From a bacterium Ga0077546 (GTDB lineage: Bacteria > Cyanobacteriota > Vampirovibrionia > Obscuribacterales > Obscuribacteraceae), in NCBI GenBank assembly GCA_001464165.1, contig LNEX01000508.1:1-12151 (forward strand): a stretch of 12,151 nt of DNA, given 5' to 3'. Each line of letters begins with the position of its first letter. The stretch's first letter is position 1. A program made the translations under genes and the position numbers. The notes under the pieces are model-generated. The model saw only the letters and a list, made by a program, of their open reading frames with translations, ran no database searches and was not told where the DNA came from. This document shows positions 6,854 through 12,151 of this stretch, one piece after another.

Positions 6854-7273
6854 ATGAACTCAAACCTACATTTTGCAGCTTCCGCTTACAAAGAGCTAGC
6901 AGCTAAGCTCCTTAGCTTGGCCCTTGTTGTAGCAGGAATAATCACCACTTTCAGTTGTTCAGCCCAGGCTGAAACCTTCAAATTGGGCACCCAAGAGTCA
7001 AATCATTTAGTACCAGCCGAGCCACTTGACTGTCCACAACCTGTTATTACAGAAGAAATGCTAGAACAAGGCATCAAGACCCACTGTACGGCTAAATTTG
7101 CCATTGCCCCTACAGGCAAATCAACGGTAGAGCTACTGACATCAACCGGGTCAAGTGAAGTCGATGACCTCACCCTGAACACACTACGCACCTGGCGTTT
7201 TCGTCCCGCCAGTCTAAGTGGTTCGCCAGTCGCCTCAGTGCGCAAAATTAAGGTCGAATTCGAAGTCGATTGA
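6854..7273 (+). CDS. Secreted TonB C-terminal-domain protein (mini-TonB)
   Basis: A 139-aa protein. Residues ~15-39 form a signal peptide or N-terminal anchor (LLSLALVVAGIITTF, then CSAQA with likely cleavage after Ala39). Residues ~58-139 match the TonB C-terminal domain pattern: PVITEEMLEQGI, a beta strand KFAIAPTGKSTVELL, the helix DDLTLNTLRTWRFRPA and a final strand KVEFEVD. In full-length TonB this domain contacts the TonB box of outer-membrane receptors. Here the Pro-rich periplasm-spanning linker is missing. Two cysteines (60 and 78) could form a disulfide. It is divergent from the receptor gene, which supports a joint role. An upstream in-frame ATG at 6824 overlaps the palindrome and would precede the -10 box, so ATG 6854 is preferred. 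Whether it still transmits energy is unclear. Confidence 0.85.
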   Translation: MNSNLHFAASAYKELAAKLLSLALVVAGIITTFSCSAQAETFKLGTQESNHLVPAEPLDCPQPVITEEMLEQGIKTHCTAKFAIAPTGKSTVELLTSTGSSEVDDLTLNTLRTWRFRPASLSGSPVASVRKIKVEFEVD

Positions 7274-7281
7274 AGTCGATT
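7262..7281 (+). repeat. 10-bp tandem duplication at the mini-TonB stop codon
   Basis: GAAGTCGATT occurs twice in a row, spanning the end of the mini-TonB gene. The first copy encodes Glu-Val-Asp and the junction supplies the TGA stop; the second copy would have ended in TAA. This looks like replication slippage that renewed the stop codon without changing the protein. Confidence 0.7.
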
Positions 7282-7282
7282 A

Positions 7283-7438
7283 ATGTTCGTCAACGAATAT
7301 TGCATAGGACCGGCACTAAATTCACTACTGAGCAGTCAAGAATCACCTTCACAACAGGTTGATCCACTGGCGCCAGAGCGAATCAACGAAATAAATCGAC
7401 AACGCGAAAGCGATCGAAGACTCTTCAAAAGTAATTAG
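7283..7438 (+). CDS. Possible 51-aa protein following mini-TonB
   Basis: An ATG 9 bp after the mini-TonB stop opens 51 codons ending in TAG. The product starts MFVNEYCIGPALNSLLSSQ, is hydrophilic, and ends in a charged helix-like run (PERINEINRQRESDRRLFKSN). There is no clear Shine-Dalgarno, though the gap is short enough for translational coupling. No family is recognised and the ORF could be chance. Confidence 0.35.
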   Translation: MFVNEYCIGPALNSLLSSQESPSQQVDPLAPERINEINRQRESDRRLFKSN

Positions 7439-7834
7439 ATTGCCTCCACATTCAATACCGTAGACGAAAAAGCGCAGGCAAGATTGTTGCAAACTTGTTG
7501 CAGATTTCGCCAATTTACGATCATGAAAAACACTGAATACAAGCCATTCTTAGCCATACATAGTTAGTGCTAGCGGTGCATAACTAGTTCTTCAAATTTA
7601 GGACGAAATAAGATCTACATCAGACGAAACTAGCTTGCTTAGAAGACATCGTCATGACTAGTTTTAACTGTCACCGTTTTCAAAACAAAACTAAAGAGCA
7701 CCAAACAAGACCAAAGAGTCAGACCAGCGAATCGTCAATGGATAGCAAGAGCATGTTGCTCTTGCTGCGAACTGGCCGTGCATTACCCTTAACTTACCCG
7801 CATCTCACCAGCGAAGAAGAAAGAGAAAACTCCA
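7439..7834. other. Intergenic region before the three-gene operon
   Basis: About 396 bp without a convincing gene. It holds an 11-bp imperfect tandem repeat at 7484-7505 (TTGTTGCA twice, one helical turn apart) and a perfect hairpin at 7744-7766. A 74-codon frame at 7654-7878 overlaps the next gene, has no Shine-Dalgarno and looks spurious. The operon promoter should lie here, but no convincing -35/-10 pair was found. Confidence 0.5.
7744..7766. promoter_or_regulatory. Perfect 10-bp stem-loop in the operon leader
   Basis: AGCAAGAGCA and TGCTCTTGCT pair perfectly around a 3-nt loop, 68 bp before the ATG of the three-TM gene. No T-tract follows on either strand, so it is not a standard terminator. 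It may stabilise the message or bind a regulator. Confidence 0.4.
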
Positions 7835-8176
7835 ATGACTCACGTCAACGAAGAAGAACAAATTGCCGAACGCTTTAGCTTGAACTCTCTGCTCAACAGC
7901 GGCATGCATCTGCTAACTTTCATGAGCACAACGCTGGCAGCCGCCAGTCTGCTCAGCTACAGCAAACAGACTTACAATCTAAACACCACGGCAATGACAG
8001 CTTTGAGCATCGCTTCGTGCCTGCTGGCAATGGCACTGAGCTGGGCCGCCTACTACCTCTATCGGGCAGAGAGCGACCAGGAATTCAATCAACCCGGCAA
8101 TCAAAGCAAGCTCTACGCCTTGAACGGCCTGGGTGGGGCAGTCCTTGGTTGCACTGCCGTAATTACTTGCCTTTGA
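7835..8176 (+). CDS. Small integral membrane protein, three TM segments
   Basis: A 113-aa protein with a hydrophilic acidic N-terminus (MTHVNEEEQIAERFS) and three hydrophobic segments: ~19-41 (LLNSGMHLLTFMSTTLAAASLL), ~53-76 (AMTALSIASCLLAMALSWAAYY) and ~95-112 (ALNGLGGAVLGCTAVI). A polar loop (RAESDQEFNQPGNQSK) joins the second and third. A purine-rich AGAAAGAGAAAA tract precedes the ATG and can serve as ribosome binding site. It is first in a run of three same-strand genes, 81 bp before the next. No family is recognised; it resembles neither a known transporter nor a holin beyond size. An in-plane membrane partner of the next, anchored protein is a context guess. Confidence 0.7.
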   Translation: MTHVNEEEQIAERFSLNSLLNSGMHLLTFMSTTLAAASLLSYSKQTYNLNTTAMTALSIASCLLAMALSWAAYYLYRAESDQEFNQPGNQSKLYALNGLGGAVLGCTAVITCL

Positions 8177-8183
8177 CACTTGA

Positions 8184-8206
8184 GGACAAGCAAACGTTGC
8201 CTGTCC
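8184..8206. other. Intercistronic hairpin
   Basis: GGACAAGCAA and TTGCCTGTCC form 10-bp arms with one mismatch and a 3-nt ACG loop, 8 bp after the three-TM gene stop. The following bases are only mildly T-rich. It could be a weak terminator or an RNA processing site that sets different levels for the flanking genes. Confidence 0.35.
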
Positions 8207-8257
8207 CACTTTCCAATTCTGACACCATAAAAAAATCACTAAGACAGGAACAAAACT

Positions 8258-9598
8258 ATGACAGGCTCAAAAGCCCTGGCATATTGGACAACAACCACAA
8301 TAGTGCTACTAGCACTGACTATCAGCGCCACTATTTGGCAGCGCAAGCGTTACCAGAGCGAGCTGGATACAGCCGCTCAAGTAGACCGTCTGCAAACTCA
8401 ACCGCAGAGCATCACGGTGCAACTGCGACCAGCTCCGTCAGAGGAAACTCTAAGGCTGATTGAGCTAGATCAACAAAAGCGCCCACGACGCATCCGCATT
8501 GAGTGGAACAACGGCCTGACATGTCTGGTGCACTGCGACGGAAGTGGCCGTCCGCAGCAAGCGCACATCTATCAGCAGAGCAAAGACAGCGACAATACAA
8601 ACAGCACAGAATTATCGAAAGACATTGCCGCGGGGCTCTCCAACCGGGCCGTTGTGAGGAAAACCAACTTCGACAAAGATGGCCTCACGATAACGGAAGA
8701 AACGGTTTTAGACGCCGACCAGACAATCCGAGAGACAGCCACCCGCCTTAAAAGCGGAGACCTAGTGGTAAACGTTTACGGACCATCAAGCAACCTTGAG
8801 GCCATCAGAAAATACGCTCACAAGAACGGAGAACTGATTGGAGAAAATGTTTTCGACGGTCAAGGCCGACTGCAGTCGAGCCTAACCAAAGAAGGGAATA
8901 ACCGAGTTCGCCGCGATCTCTTCGGCAAAAGTGGCGGACGCACAATCTCGTTTGTCTACGAGGGGGACCGCGTCGAGACAGTGATTATCTGGCAAAGTGG
9001 CGGTGATCTAATTTCTGAAACTGTCAAAAGTGAGTATTCACGCACAACAAGAACAGTTTACGAGAATGGAAAGCCTGTCTACGAATGCCAGAAGTCGTAC
9101 AACGACAACATGGTAGTCACTCATTACGACAGCGCCGGCAACAAGAGCTGCAAGCAAGAGTGGAAGAACCTCCCCAAAGACTTGCCAGCTGACCAACAAG
9201 GCCTTGTCAGCGAGGGCTACTATCTAGCTGAAGTCGAGGAGCTGAGAGCCGATGCGGCTGGCAATCGACGAGTAATCGCCTTTTATCCAGGAGGAAAGGA
9301 TCTCAAGTCGGTGCGCACTTTCAAATCGTCTGGCTGGCTGCCGCACACCGACAAGGCCTACAAAATCGATGGCAGCCTCGAGGCTTACAGCAGCCAGGAC
9401 AACGGCTCCTACGATACTACAGACCTCTATTTGACCCTCAGCGATGAGGCCAAAGCAGTGCTAGCCAAAGACGACCCAGATGCCATTGTTGGCGAAGGGT
9501 TGAAAAAAATTGTTTCTCTCAAACAAAGTCCAACTATCGAATCTTTCAACCCACCAGCAAGAGGATTGGGCCGCAGCCCATTTCTTAAGCTGGACTAA
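8258..9598 (+). CDS. Membrane-anchored protein with YD/MORN-like beta-repeat region
   Basis: A 446-aa protein with one N-terminal membrane segment (residues ~9-27, LAYWTTTTIVLLALTISATIW) followed by WQRKR, which as a positive flank would leave the C-terminus cytoplasmic unless the segment is a cleaved signal. Residues ~78-300 contain repeated short beta-hairpin motifs ending in G-x-x or N-G turns (DGSGRPQQAHIY, NGELIGENVFDGQGRL, YEGDRVETVII, YENGKPVYECQKSY, DSAGNKSCKQEW). These look like degenerate YD-repeat or MORN-type units, though no exact family is recognised. Residues ~320-446 form a separate, less repetitive domain. The start has AGGA 8 nt upstream. The next gene follows after 16 bp. 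Function unknown; the repeats suggest a binding or scaffold surface. Confidence 0.75.
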   Translation: MTGSKALAYWTTTTIVLLALTISATIWQRKRYQSELDTAAQVDRLQTQPQSITVQLRPAPSEETLRLIELDQQKRPRRIRIEWNNGLTCLVHCDGSGRPQQAHIYQQSKDSDNTNSTELSKDIAAGLSNRAVVRKTNFDKDGLTITEETVLDADQTIRETATRLKSGDLVVNVYGPSSNLEAIRKYAHKNGELIGENVFDGQGRLQSSLTKEGNNRVRRDLFGKSGGRTISFVYEGDRVETVIIWQSGGDLISETVKSEYSRTTRTVYENGKPVYECQKSYNDNMVVTHYDSAGNKSCKQEWKNLPKDLPADQQGLVSEGYYLAEVEELRADAAGNRRVIAFYPGGKDLKSVRTFKSSGWLPHTDKAYKIDGSLEAYSSQDNGSYDTTDLYLTLSDEAKAVLAKDDPDAIVGEGLKKIVSLKQSPTIESFNPPARGLGRSPFLKLD

Positions 9599-9614
9599 TC
9601 AGGAGAACGAAGAT

Positions 9615-9944
9615 ATGAGTGACGGTAATCTGCGATCGGCCCAAGAAATTCTGCATGACTCAGGCCTGTTCCAACACTGGCAAGGACCTTTCGGAGCCGT
9701 GCCAGTGCAGTTCGTTGGCGAACTGAAGCAAGGGCAGTACGTCTACTTCCGCGCTCGCGGAAGCAAGATTGCCATGCAAATCGCCAGCAGCGAAGAGCAT
9801 TGGCAAAATAGCGAGTACCTGGCAGAGTTCGAAGAACCATACTTTGATACTGAAGGTGGCCCGCTGCAAGCAGGACTTTGCCCCGGCGACTTCTGCGCCA
9901 ACAAGATTGTGGCCTGGGTGAAGTGCTTCATCCAAGCGCTGTGA
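9615..9944 (+). CDS. Small soluble hypothetical protein, 109 aa
   Basis: The start is set by AGGAG (9601-9605) 9 nt before the ATG; the same frame is open further upstream but that stretch overlaps the previous gene and lacks a ribosome site. The product is acidic and aromatic-rich, with no signal peptide or membrane segment. Visible stretches are HWQGPFGAVPVQFVGELKQG (20-39), YVYFRARGSKIAMQI (42-56) and EEHWQNSEYLAEFEEPYFD (60-78), giving a compact alpha/beta look. Three cysteines (89, 94, 104) lie in the C-terminal third, spaced C-x4-C-x9-C. It is last in the operon, just before a strong hairpin terminator. No family is recognised; a partner of the anchored protein upstream is inferred from context. 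Confidence 0.7.
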   Translation: MSDGNLRSAQEILHDSGLFQHWQGPFGAVPVQFVGELKQGQYVYFRARGSKIAMQIASSEEHWQNSEYLAEFEEPYFDTEGGPLQAGLCPGDFCANKIVAWVKCFIQAL

Positions 9945-9972
9945 TTGAGCCAACCTGAAGACAAGAACGACA

Positions 9973-10002
9973 AACCGGAGTGGGCATTAGCCCACTCCGG
10001 TT
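9973..10002 (+). terminator. Strong intrinsic terminator of the three-gene operon
   Basis: AACCGGAGTGGGC and GCCCACTCCGGTT form a perfect 13-bp stem with a 4-nt ATTA loop, 28 bp after the stop. A GACAA/TTGTC pair (9969-9973, 10005-10009) can lengthen it past a 2-nt bulge. The downstream tract is only moderately T-rich (TTGCTTGTC), but stem strength and position make the call good. Confidence 0.8.
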
Positions 10003-10069
10003 GCTTGTCACGGACTTTCTCGATACCGCTTAAAGACATCTAGAGGCATCTAGCGGAATTTTAAAGAAA

Positions 10070-10106
10070 CCTTTTAAAAAGGCCATCCTTAACTATGGCA
10101 TATAAT
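10070..10106 (+). promoter_or_regulatory. -10 box and palindrome upstream of the S1-like gene
   Basis: A perfect TATAAT lies at 10101-10106, about 100 bp before the preferred start at 10207. No good -35 stands 16-18 bp upstream. CCTTTT-A-AAAAGG, a 13-bp palindrome at 10070-10082, sits roughly where a -35 or operator would be. Two CATCTAG copies lie just before it (around 10037-10054). Confidence 0.35.
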
Positions 10107-10206
10107 ATTAAGCAAATCGAAACAGAGCCGCCGCAATAGCTGATGCAATAATGATGAAATAGAATAGTTGAGAATGGCTACTCTACCCATAAGGTCGCTG
10201 TCTACT

Positions 10207-10449
10207 ATGAGCTTCGGATTTGGCAAGCATTTTCCCTACAAGCAAGGAAAAAAGCTTATATGCAAGATCATCAAAAGAGACTTGCAGGGCTATGCTGTGG
10301 TCATACCAGAAGACGAATTTGAGGCATTCCTAGATGGAGCAGATCCATTAAAATTTAACGCCGGTGATGAGCTAATGGCAAGATTCATTTCAGTTCATCC
10401 CACTGGCAGAATTTTGCTCTACTACTGCCCAAACGATAGACCAGGCTAA
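10207..10449 (+). CDS. Small S1-like (OB-fold) protein
   Basis: An 80-aa protein beginning MSFGFGKHFPYKQG. Residues ~14-72 follow the pattern of a single S1 RNA-binding domain: GKKLICKIIKRDLQGYAVVI (first strands, with the GY turn), EFEAFLDGADPLKF (the part that in S1 domains reads like xGFLP), then AGDELMARFISVHPTGRILLYY. S1 domains bind RNA, but key aromatic residues are not certain here, so RNA binding is inference. In-frame starts at 10168 (TTG) and 10174 (ATG) would add 13 or 11 residues that do not look like part of the domain; an AAGG lies 12 nt before ATG 10207. It converges on the acetyltransferase gene with only 16 bp between stops and no clear terminator. Confidence 0.65.
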   Translation: MSFGFGKHFPYKQGKKLICKIIKRDLQGYAVVIPEDEFEAFLDGADPLKFNAGDELMARFISVHPTGRILLYYCPNDRPG

Positions 10450-10465
10450 ACGGAATAACTCGGCT

Positions 10466-10939
10466 CTAGACAAAGCGCTTAGTCATGCCAATGCAAGGAA
10501 TACCAACACCATTGCGCTCTTCAGATTTAAGACCACCGGTGTTCTGCCAGCCATATCTGATATAGAAATTCTCGGCTGTCAAAGTGGCATTTAAATGCGC
10601 TTCCTCCCAACCTGCACCTTGCACTTCGTCTTCCACAGCTTGCAAGAGCATGGCTCCAATGCCGCGCGCTGTAAAATTGGGATGAACATAAACGGAGCAA
10701 ATTTCATCGTCGTAGCAAGAAGAGAATCCCACAATTTTATTTTGACTAACGGCTACAAACATCGTCTCGCCGCCTTCTTCCATGGCCCAGCGGTAGCGAT
10801 CAACATTGCGATTAGCTGACCAAGCGAGAATTTGCTCTGGGGTGTAGTCAGGCGCGCAGGTTTTGCGAATAGCAGCGACATGCAAGTCTCTGATCTTCGT
10901 TGCATCTTCTACGCGCGCCCGGCGCAACTTCACTTCCAT
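10466..10939 (-). CDS. GNAT-family N-acetyltransferase
   Basis: A complete 157-aa acetyl-CoA-dependent acetyltransferase. Beta strands 2-4 lead into the acetyl-CoA-binding motif A: SVYVHP (82-87), then the pyrophosphate loop R92-G93-I94-G95-A96 and helix MLLQAVEDEV. Motif B is visible as LTAENFYIRYGW (120-131), with Tyr126 and Tyr129 near the usual general-acid position. The N-terminus LRRARVEDATKIRDLHVAAI is typical of the family. The substrate cannot be told; the sequence resembles small free-standing GNATs of unknown target rather than RimI or antibiotic-modifying types. A weak AAGAGAA precedes the ATG. It lies 62 bp downstream of the J-domain gene on the same strand and may be co-transcribed with it. 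Confidence 0.9.
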   Translation of the reverse strand: MEVKLRRARVEDATKIRDLHVAAIRKTCAPDYTPEQILAWSANRNVDRYRWAMEEGGETMFVAVSQNKIVGFSSCYDDEICSVYVHPNFTARGIGAMLLQAVEDEVQGAGWEEAHLNATLTAENFYIRYGWQNTGGLKSEERNGVGIPCIGMTKRFV

Positions 10940-11001
10940 TGAAAATAGTTCTCTTACTTACTTTTCTTAGTTAACTCTCGCAATTATTTCACGTCAAGCA
11001 G

Positions 11002-11985
11002 CTAACTAGGTTGTTGTCTAGATAGACCTTGCTGAGACAATTCCTCTAGAATAGACGCTCGTTCAATTTCTTTCTGCTTCTTGTCTAGCTCACGAAATAC
11101 TTTCAGGCGCTCAAGACTGCGTCTAGTTTCACTCGCCAAGTCGTGAGATGACAGCTTGATCTCGATTTCGTCAATCAGCTCGCTGTCTTTGCGAATAGCT
11201 CTTTCAGCGGCATCCAACTCTAATCTCTTGAAATAAATAGCGGTTTTCTGCTGTTCTTGTTGCGACAGACTGTGATGTATCACCTCAGCAACGGGTGTTA
11301 AACCTCTCAAGTAGCGCGTCTGAGCCTGAGCCTGCGGTTGCGCTTGTCCTTGAGGCTCAAGCGAGCTAGCTTTGCGGCGCTCCATATTTTCGCAGTAGCC
11401 GATATAAACCAAGTCAGTGATGATAATTATGGCTACCGCATACCAAGCGCGCCGCAATTTTGTCTCACTCGTGAATTTAAAAGGCTTGTCTAGCTGCTCT
11501 AGAGCGTCATCTAGCGGTACCTTCTTTTCAAATTTCTTGAAGAGATCTTGCAGCTCAGCAAAGAGCAATTGCAATATTTGCTGCCACCAGACTGGCTGCA
11601 CAGGTGGGGCCTGAGGCTGACTTTGAGGGGTACCCGTGGGTTTTGCCTTAGGTCTGGATGCAGAGCTAGCCTGCGGCGCTGTCTGAGGTGAGCTTTGCGA
11701 GGGTGCCTTAGGCTTAGTTGTGACTGGCCCAGCCTGCTGATAGGCACCATAAGGTATTGGATCTGACGCTTTGATTTTGGCCTCAAACCAATGTTTTTGA
11801 ATTACCTCTTTTGCTTCATTGATTCGCTTCAAATGCTCTCCTGCACTAGCTTTGTCTTGAGCACTAGAAAAACGATCTGGGTGATATTTTTTGACGAGTT
11901 GACGATAGCGAACCTGTACAACTTCAAGAGAACTGCCTATGGGCAGATCAAAAGTATGATAGGCCGCTGGCAGATTCATGATCAT
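11002..11985 (-). CDS. Membrane-anchored J-domain (DnaJ-like, type III) protein
   Basis: A 327-aa co-chaperone-like protein expected to stimulate DnaK ATPase. Residues ~5-65 are a J domain with the essential His-Pro-Asp at 35-37 (VKKYHPDRF). Then comes a Pro/Gln/Ser-rich linker (~83-132), an amphipathic segment (WWQQILQLLFAELQDLFKKF, 133-152), one membrane span at ~180-197 (WYAVAIIIITDLVYIGY), a Gln/Ala run (QGQAQPQAQAQT, 212-223), and a charged coiled-coil-like C-terminus (~240-318). Gly/Phe and zinc-finger domains of classical DnaJ are absent. The start has a near-perfect GGAGGAG Shine-Dalgarno 6 nt upstream. The J domain would be cytoplasmic and the C-terminal coil on the other side of the membrane if the span is a single pass. 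It probably recruits DnaK to the membrane (inference). Confidence 0.88.
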   Translation of the reverse strand: MIMNLPAAYHTFDLPIGSSLEVVQVRYRQLVKKYHPDRFSSAQDKASAGEHLKRINEAKEVIQKHWFEAKIKASDPIPYGAYQQAGPVTTKPKAPSQSSPQTAPQASSASRPKAKPTGTPQSQPQAPPVQPVWWQQILQLLFAELQDLFKKFEKKVPLDDALEQLDKPFKFTSETKLRRAWYAVAIIIITDLVYIGYCENMERRKASSLEPQGQAQPQAQAQTRYLRGLTPVAEVIHHSLSQQEQQKTAIYFKRLELDAAERAIRKDSELIDEIEIKLSSHDLASETRRSLERLKVFRELDKKQKEIERASILEELSQQGLSRQQPS

Positions 11986-11991
11986 GCGCAG

Positions 11992-12013
11992 CTCCTCCAG
12001 GACAATAACCTGG
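11992..12013 (-). promoter_or_regulatory. Shine-Dalgarno of the J-domain gene with an abutting hairpin
   Basis: On the minus strand GGAGGAG is preceded by CCAGG-7 nt-CCTGG, whose last two G residues are the first two of the Shine-Dalgarno. A 5-bp stem there could partly mask the ribosome site. The remaining upstream DNA to 12151 holds an AT-rich TATATT (12019-12024, minus) without a good -35. Confidence 0.4.
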
Positions 12014-12151
12014 TTTAGAATATAGAGTAGTAAAAAGAAAAGTTCGGCGTGGCAGCAGCCAACGACTTTTTCAATATTACTACCTTTGTCTATTTTTGCG
12101 CAACATTTTTTGTGGACATTCTTAGCCTAAGAAATCAACGCATAACAAAAA

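Noticed and set aside
6940..6975. Lipobox-like TFSC in the mini-TonB signal region
   Set aside because: The -3 position is Thr rather than Leu or a similar residue, and a standard AQA signal peptidase I site follows; lipidation is unlikely.
7654..7878. 74-codon plus-strand frame
   Set aside because: No ribosome site, low-complexity content and overlap with the better-supported gene starting at 7835; it also contains the 7744-7766 hairpin.
8017..8463. 148-codon plus-strand frame across two genes
   Set aside because: It is out of frame with the membrane protein and the anchored protein, both of which have better starts and hydrophobic segments.
9510..9614. Upstream in-frame extension of the 109-aa gene
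   Set aside because: It overlaps the preceding gene and has no ribosome site, while AGGAG stands at the right distance before the ATG at 9615.
1..12151. tRNA, rRNA, CRISPR array or intact insertion sequence
   Set aside because: No cloverleaf-like segment, regularly spaced repeat array, transposase or terminal inverted repeats were recognised by eye on either strand.

Overview
The window looks like chromosomal DNA from a diderm (two-membrane) bacterium. A TonB-dependent outer-membrane receptor with a carboxypeptidase-regulatory-like N-terminal domain lies back to back with a small secreted TonB C-terminal-domain protein. Gene style suggests a Candidatus Obscuribacter-type lineage (Vampirovibrionia/Melainabacteria): many lineage-specific hypothetical proteins, TPR and J-domain proteins, intermediate GC and frequent CTAG. 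This taxonomic guess is from style and memory only. No rRNA, tRNA, CRISPR array, complete transposon or phage gene was seen.

Layout, left to right. (1) 1-1192, minus: 5' part of a large membrane-anchored protein running off the left edge, in visibly GC-richer DNA with no CTAG. (2) 1193-1604: divergent intergenic region with an 18-bp palindrome, a strong hairpin and a sigma70-like promoter. (3) 1605-3162, plus: a trypsin-like serine protease without a signal peptide, then a TPR protein 34 bp behind it, probably one operon. (4) 3371-3571, minus: a 66-aa protein of unknown function with a near-consensus Shine-Dalgarno; next to it, 3595-3896 plus, a possible decayed coding remnant. (5) 3901-6801, minus: the TonB-dependent receptor. 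(6) 6854-7438, plus: the mini-TonB protein and a possible 51-aa follower. The receptor and mini-TonB are divergent and share a control region with two GGAAACGG sites 52 bp apart. (7) 7835-9944, plus: three genes (three-TM small membrane protein; membrane-anchored protein with a repetitive beta-rich region; 109-aa soluble protein) closed by a strong hairpin terminator at 9973-10002. (8) 10207-10449, plus: a small S1-like (OB-fold) protein. (9) 10466-11985, minus: a membrane J-domain co-chaperone followed by a GNAT acetyltransferase.

How the parts may work together. The receptor/mini-TonB pair reads as one nutrient-uptake unit, though the substrate cannot be told. The protease/TPR pair reads as an intracellular regulated proteolysis or conflict module. 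The 7835-9944 operon is the best candidate for an undescribed envelope system, because none of its three products is recognised and they appear co-transcribed. The remaining genes look like independent housekeeping or accessory units. All motif, repeat and CTAG observations were read by eye; no database search was possible.
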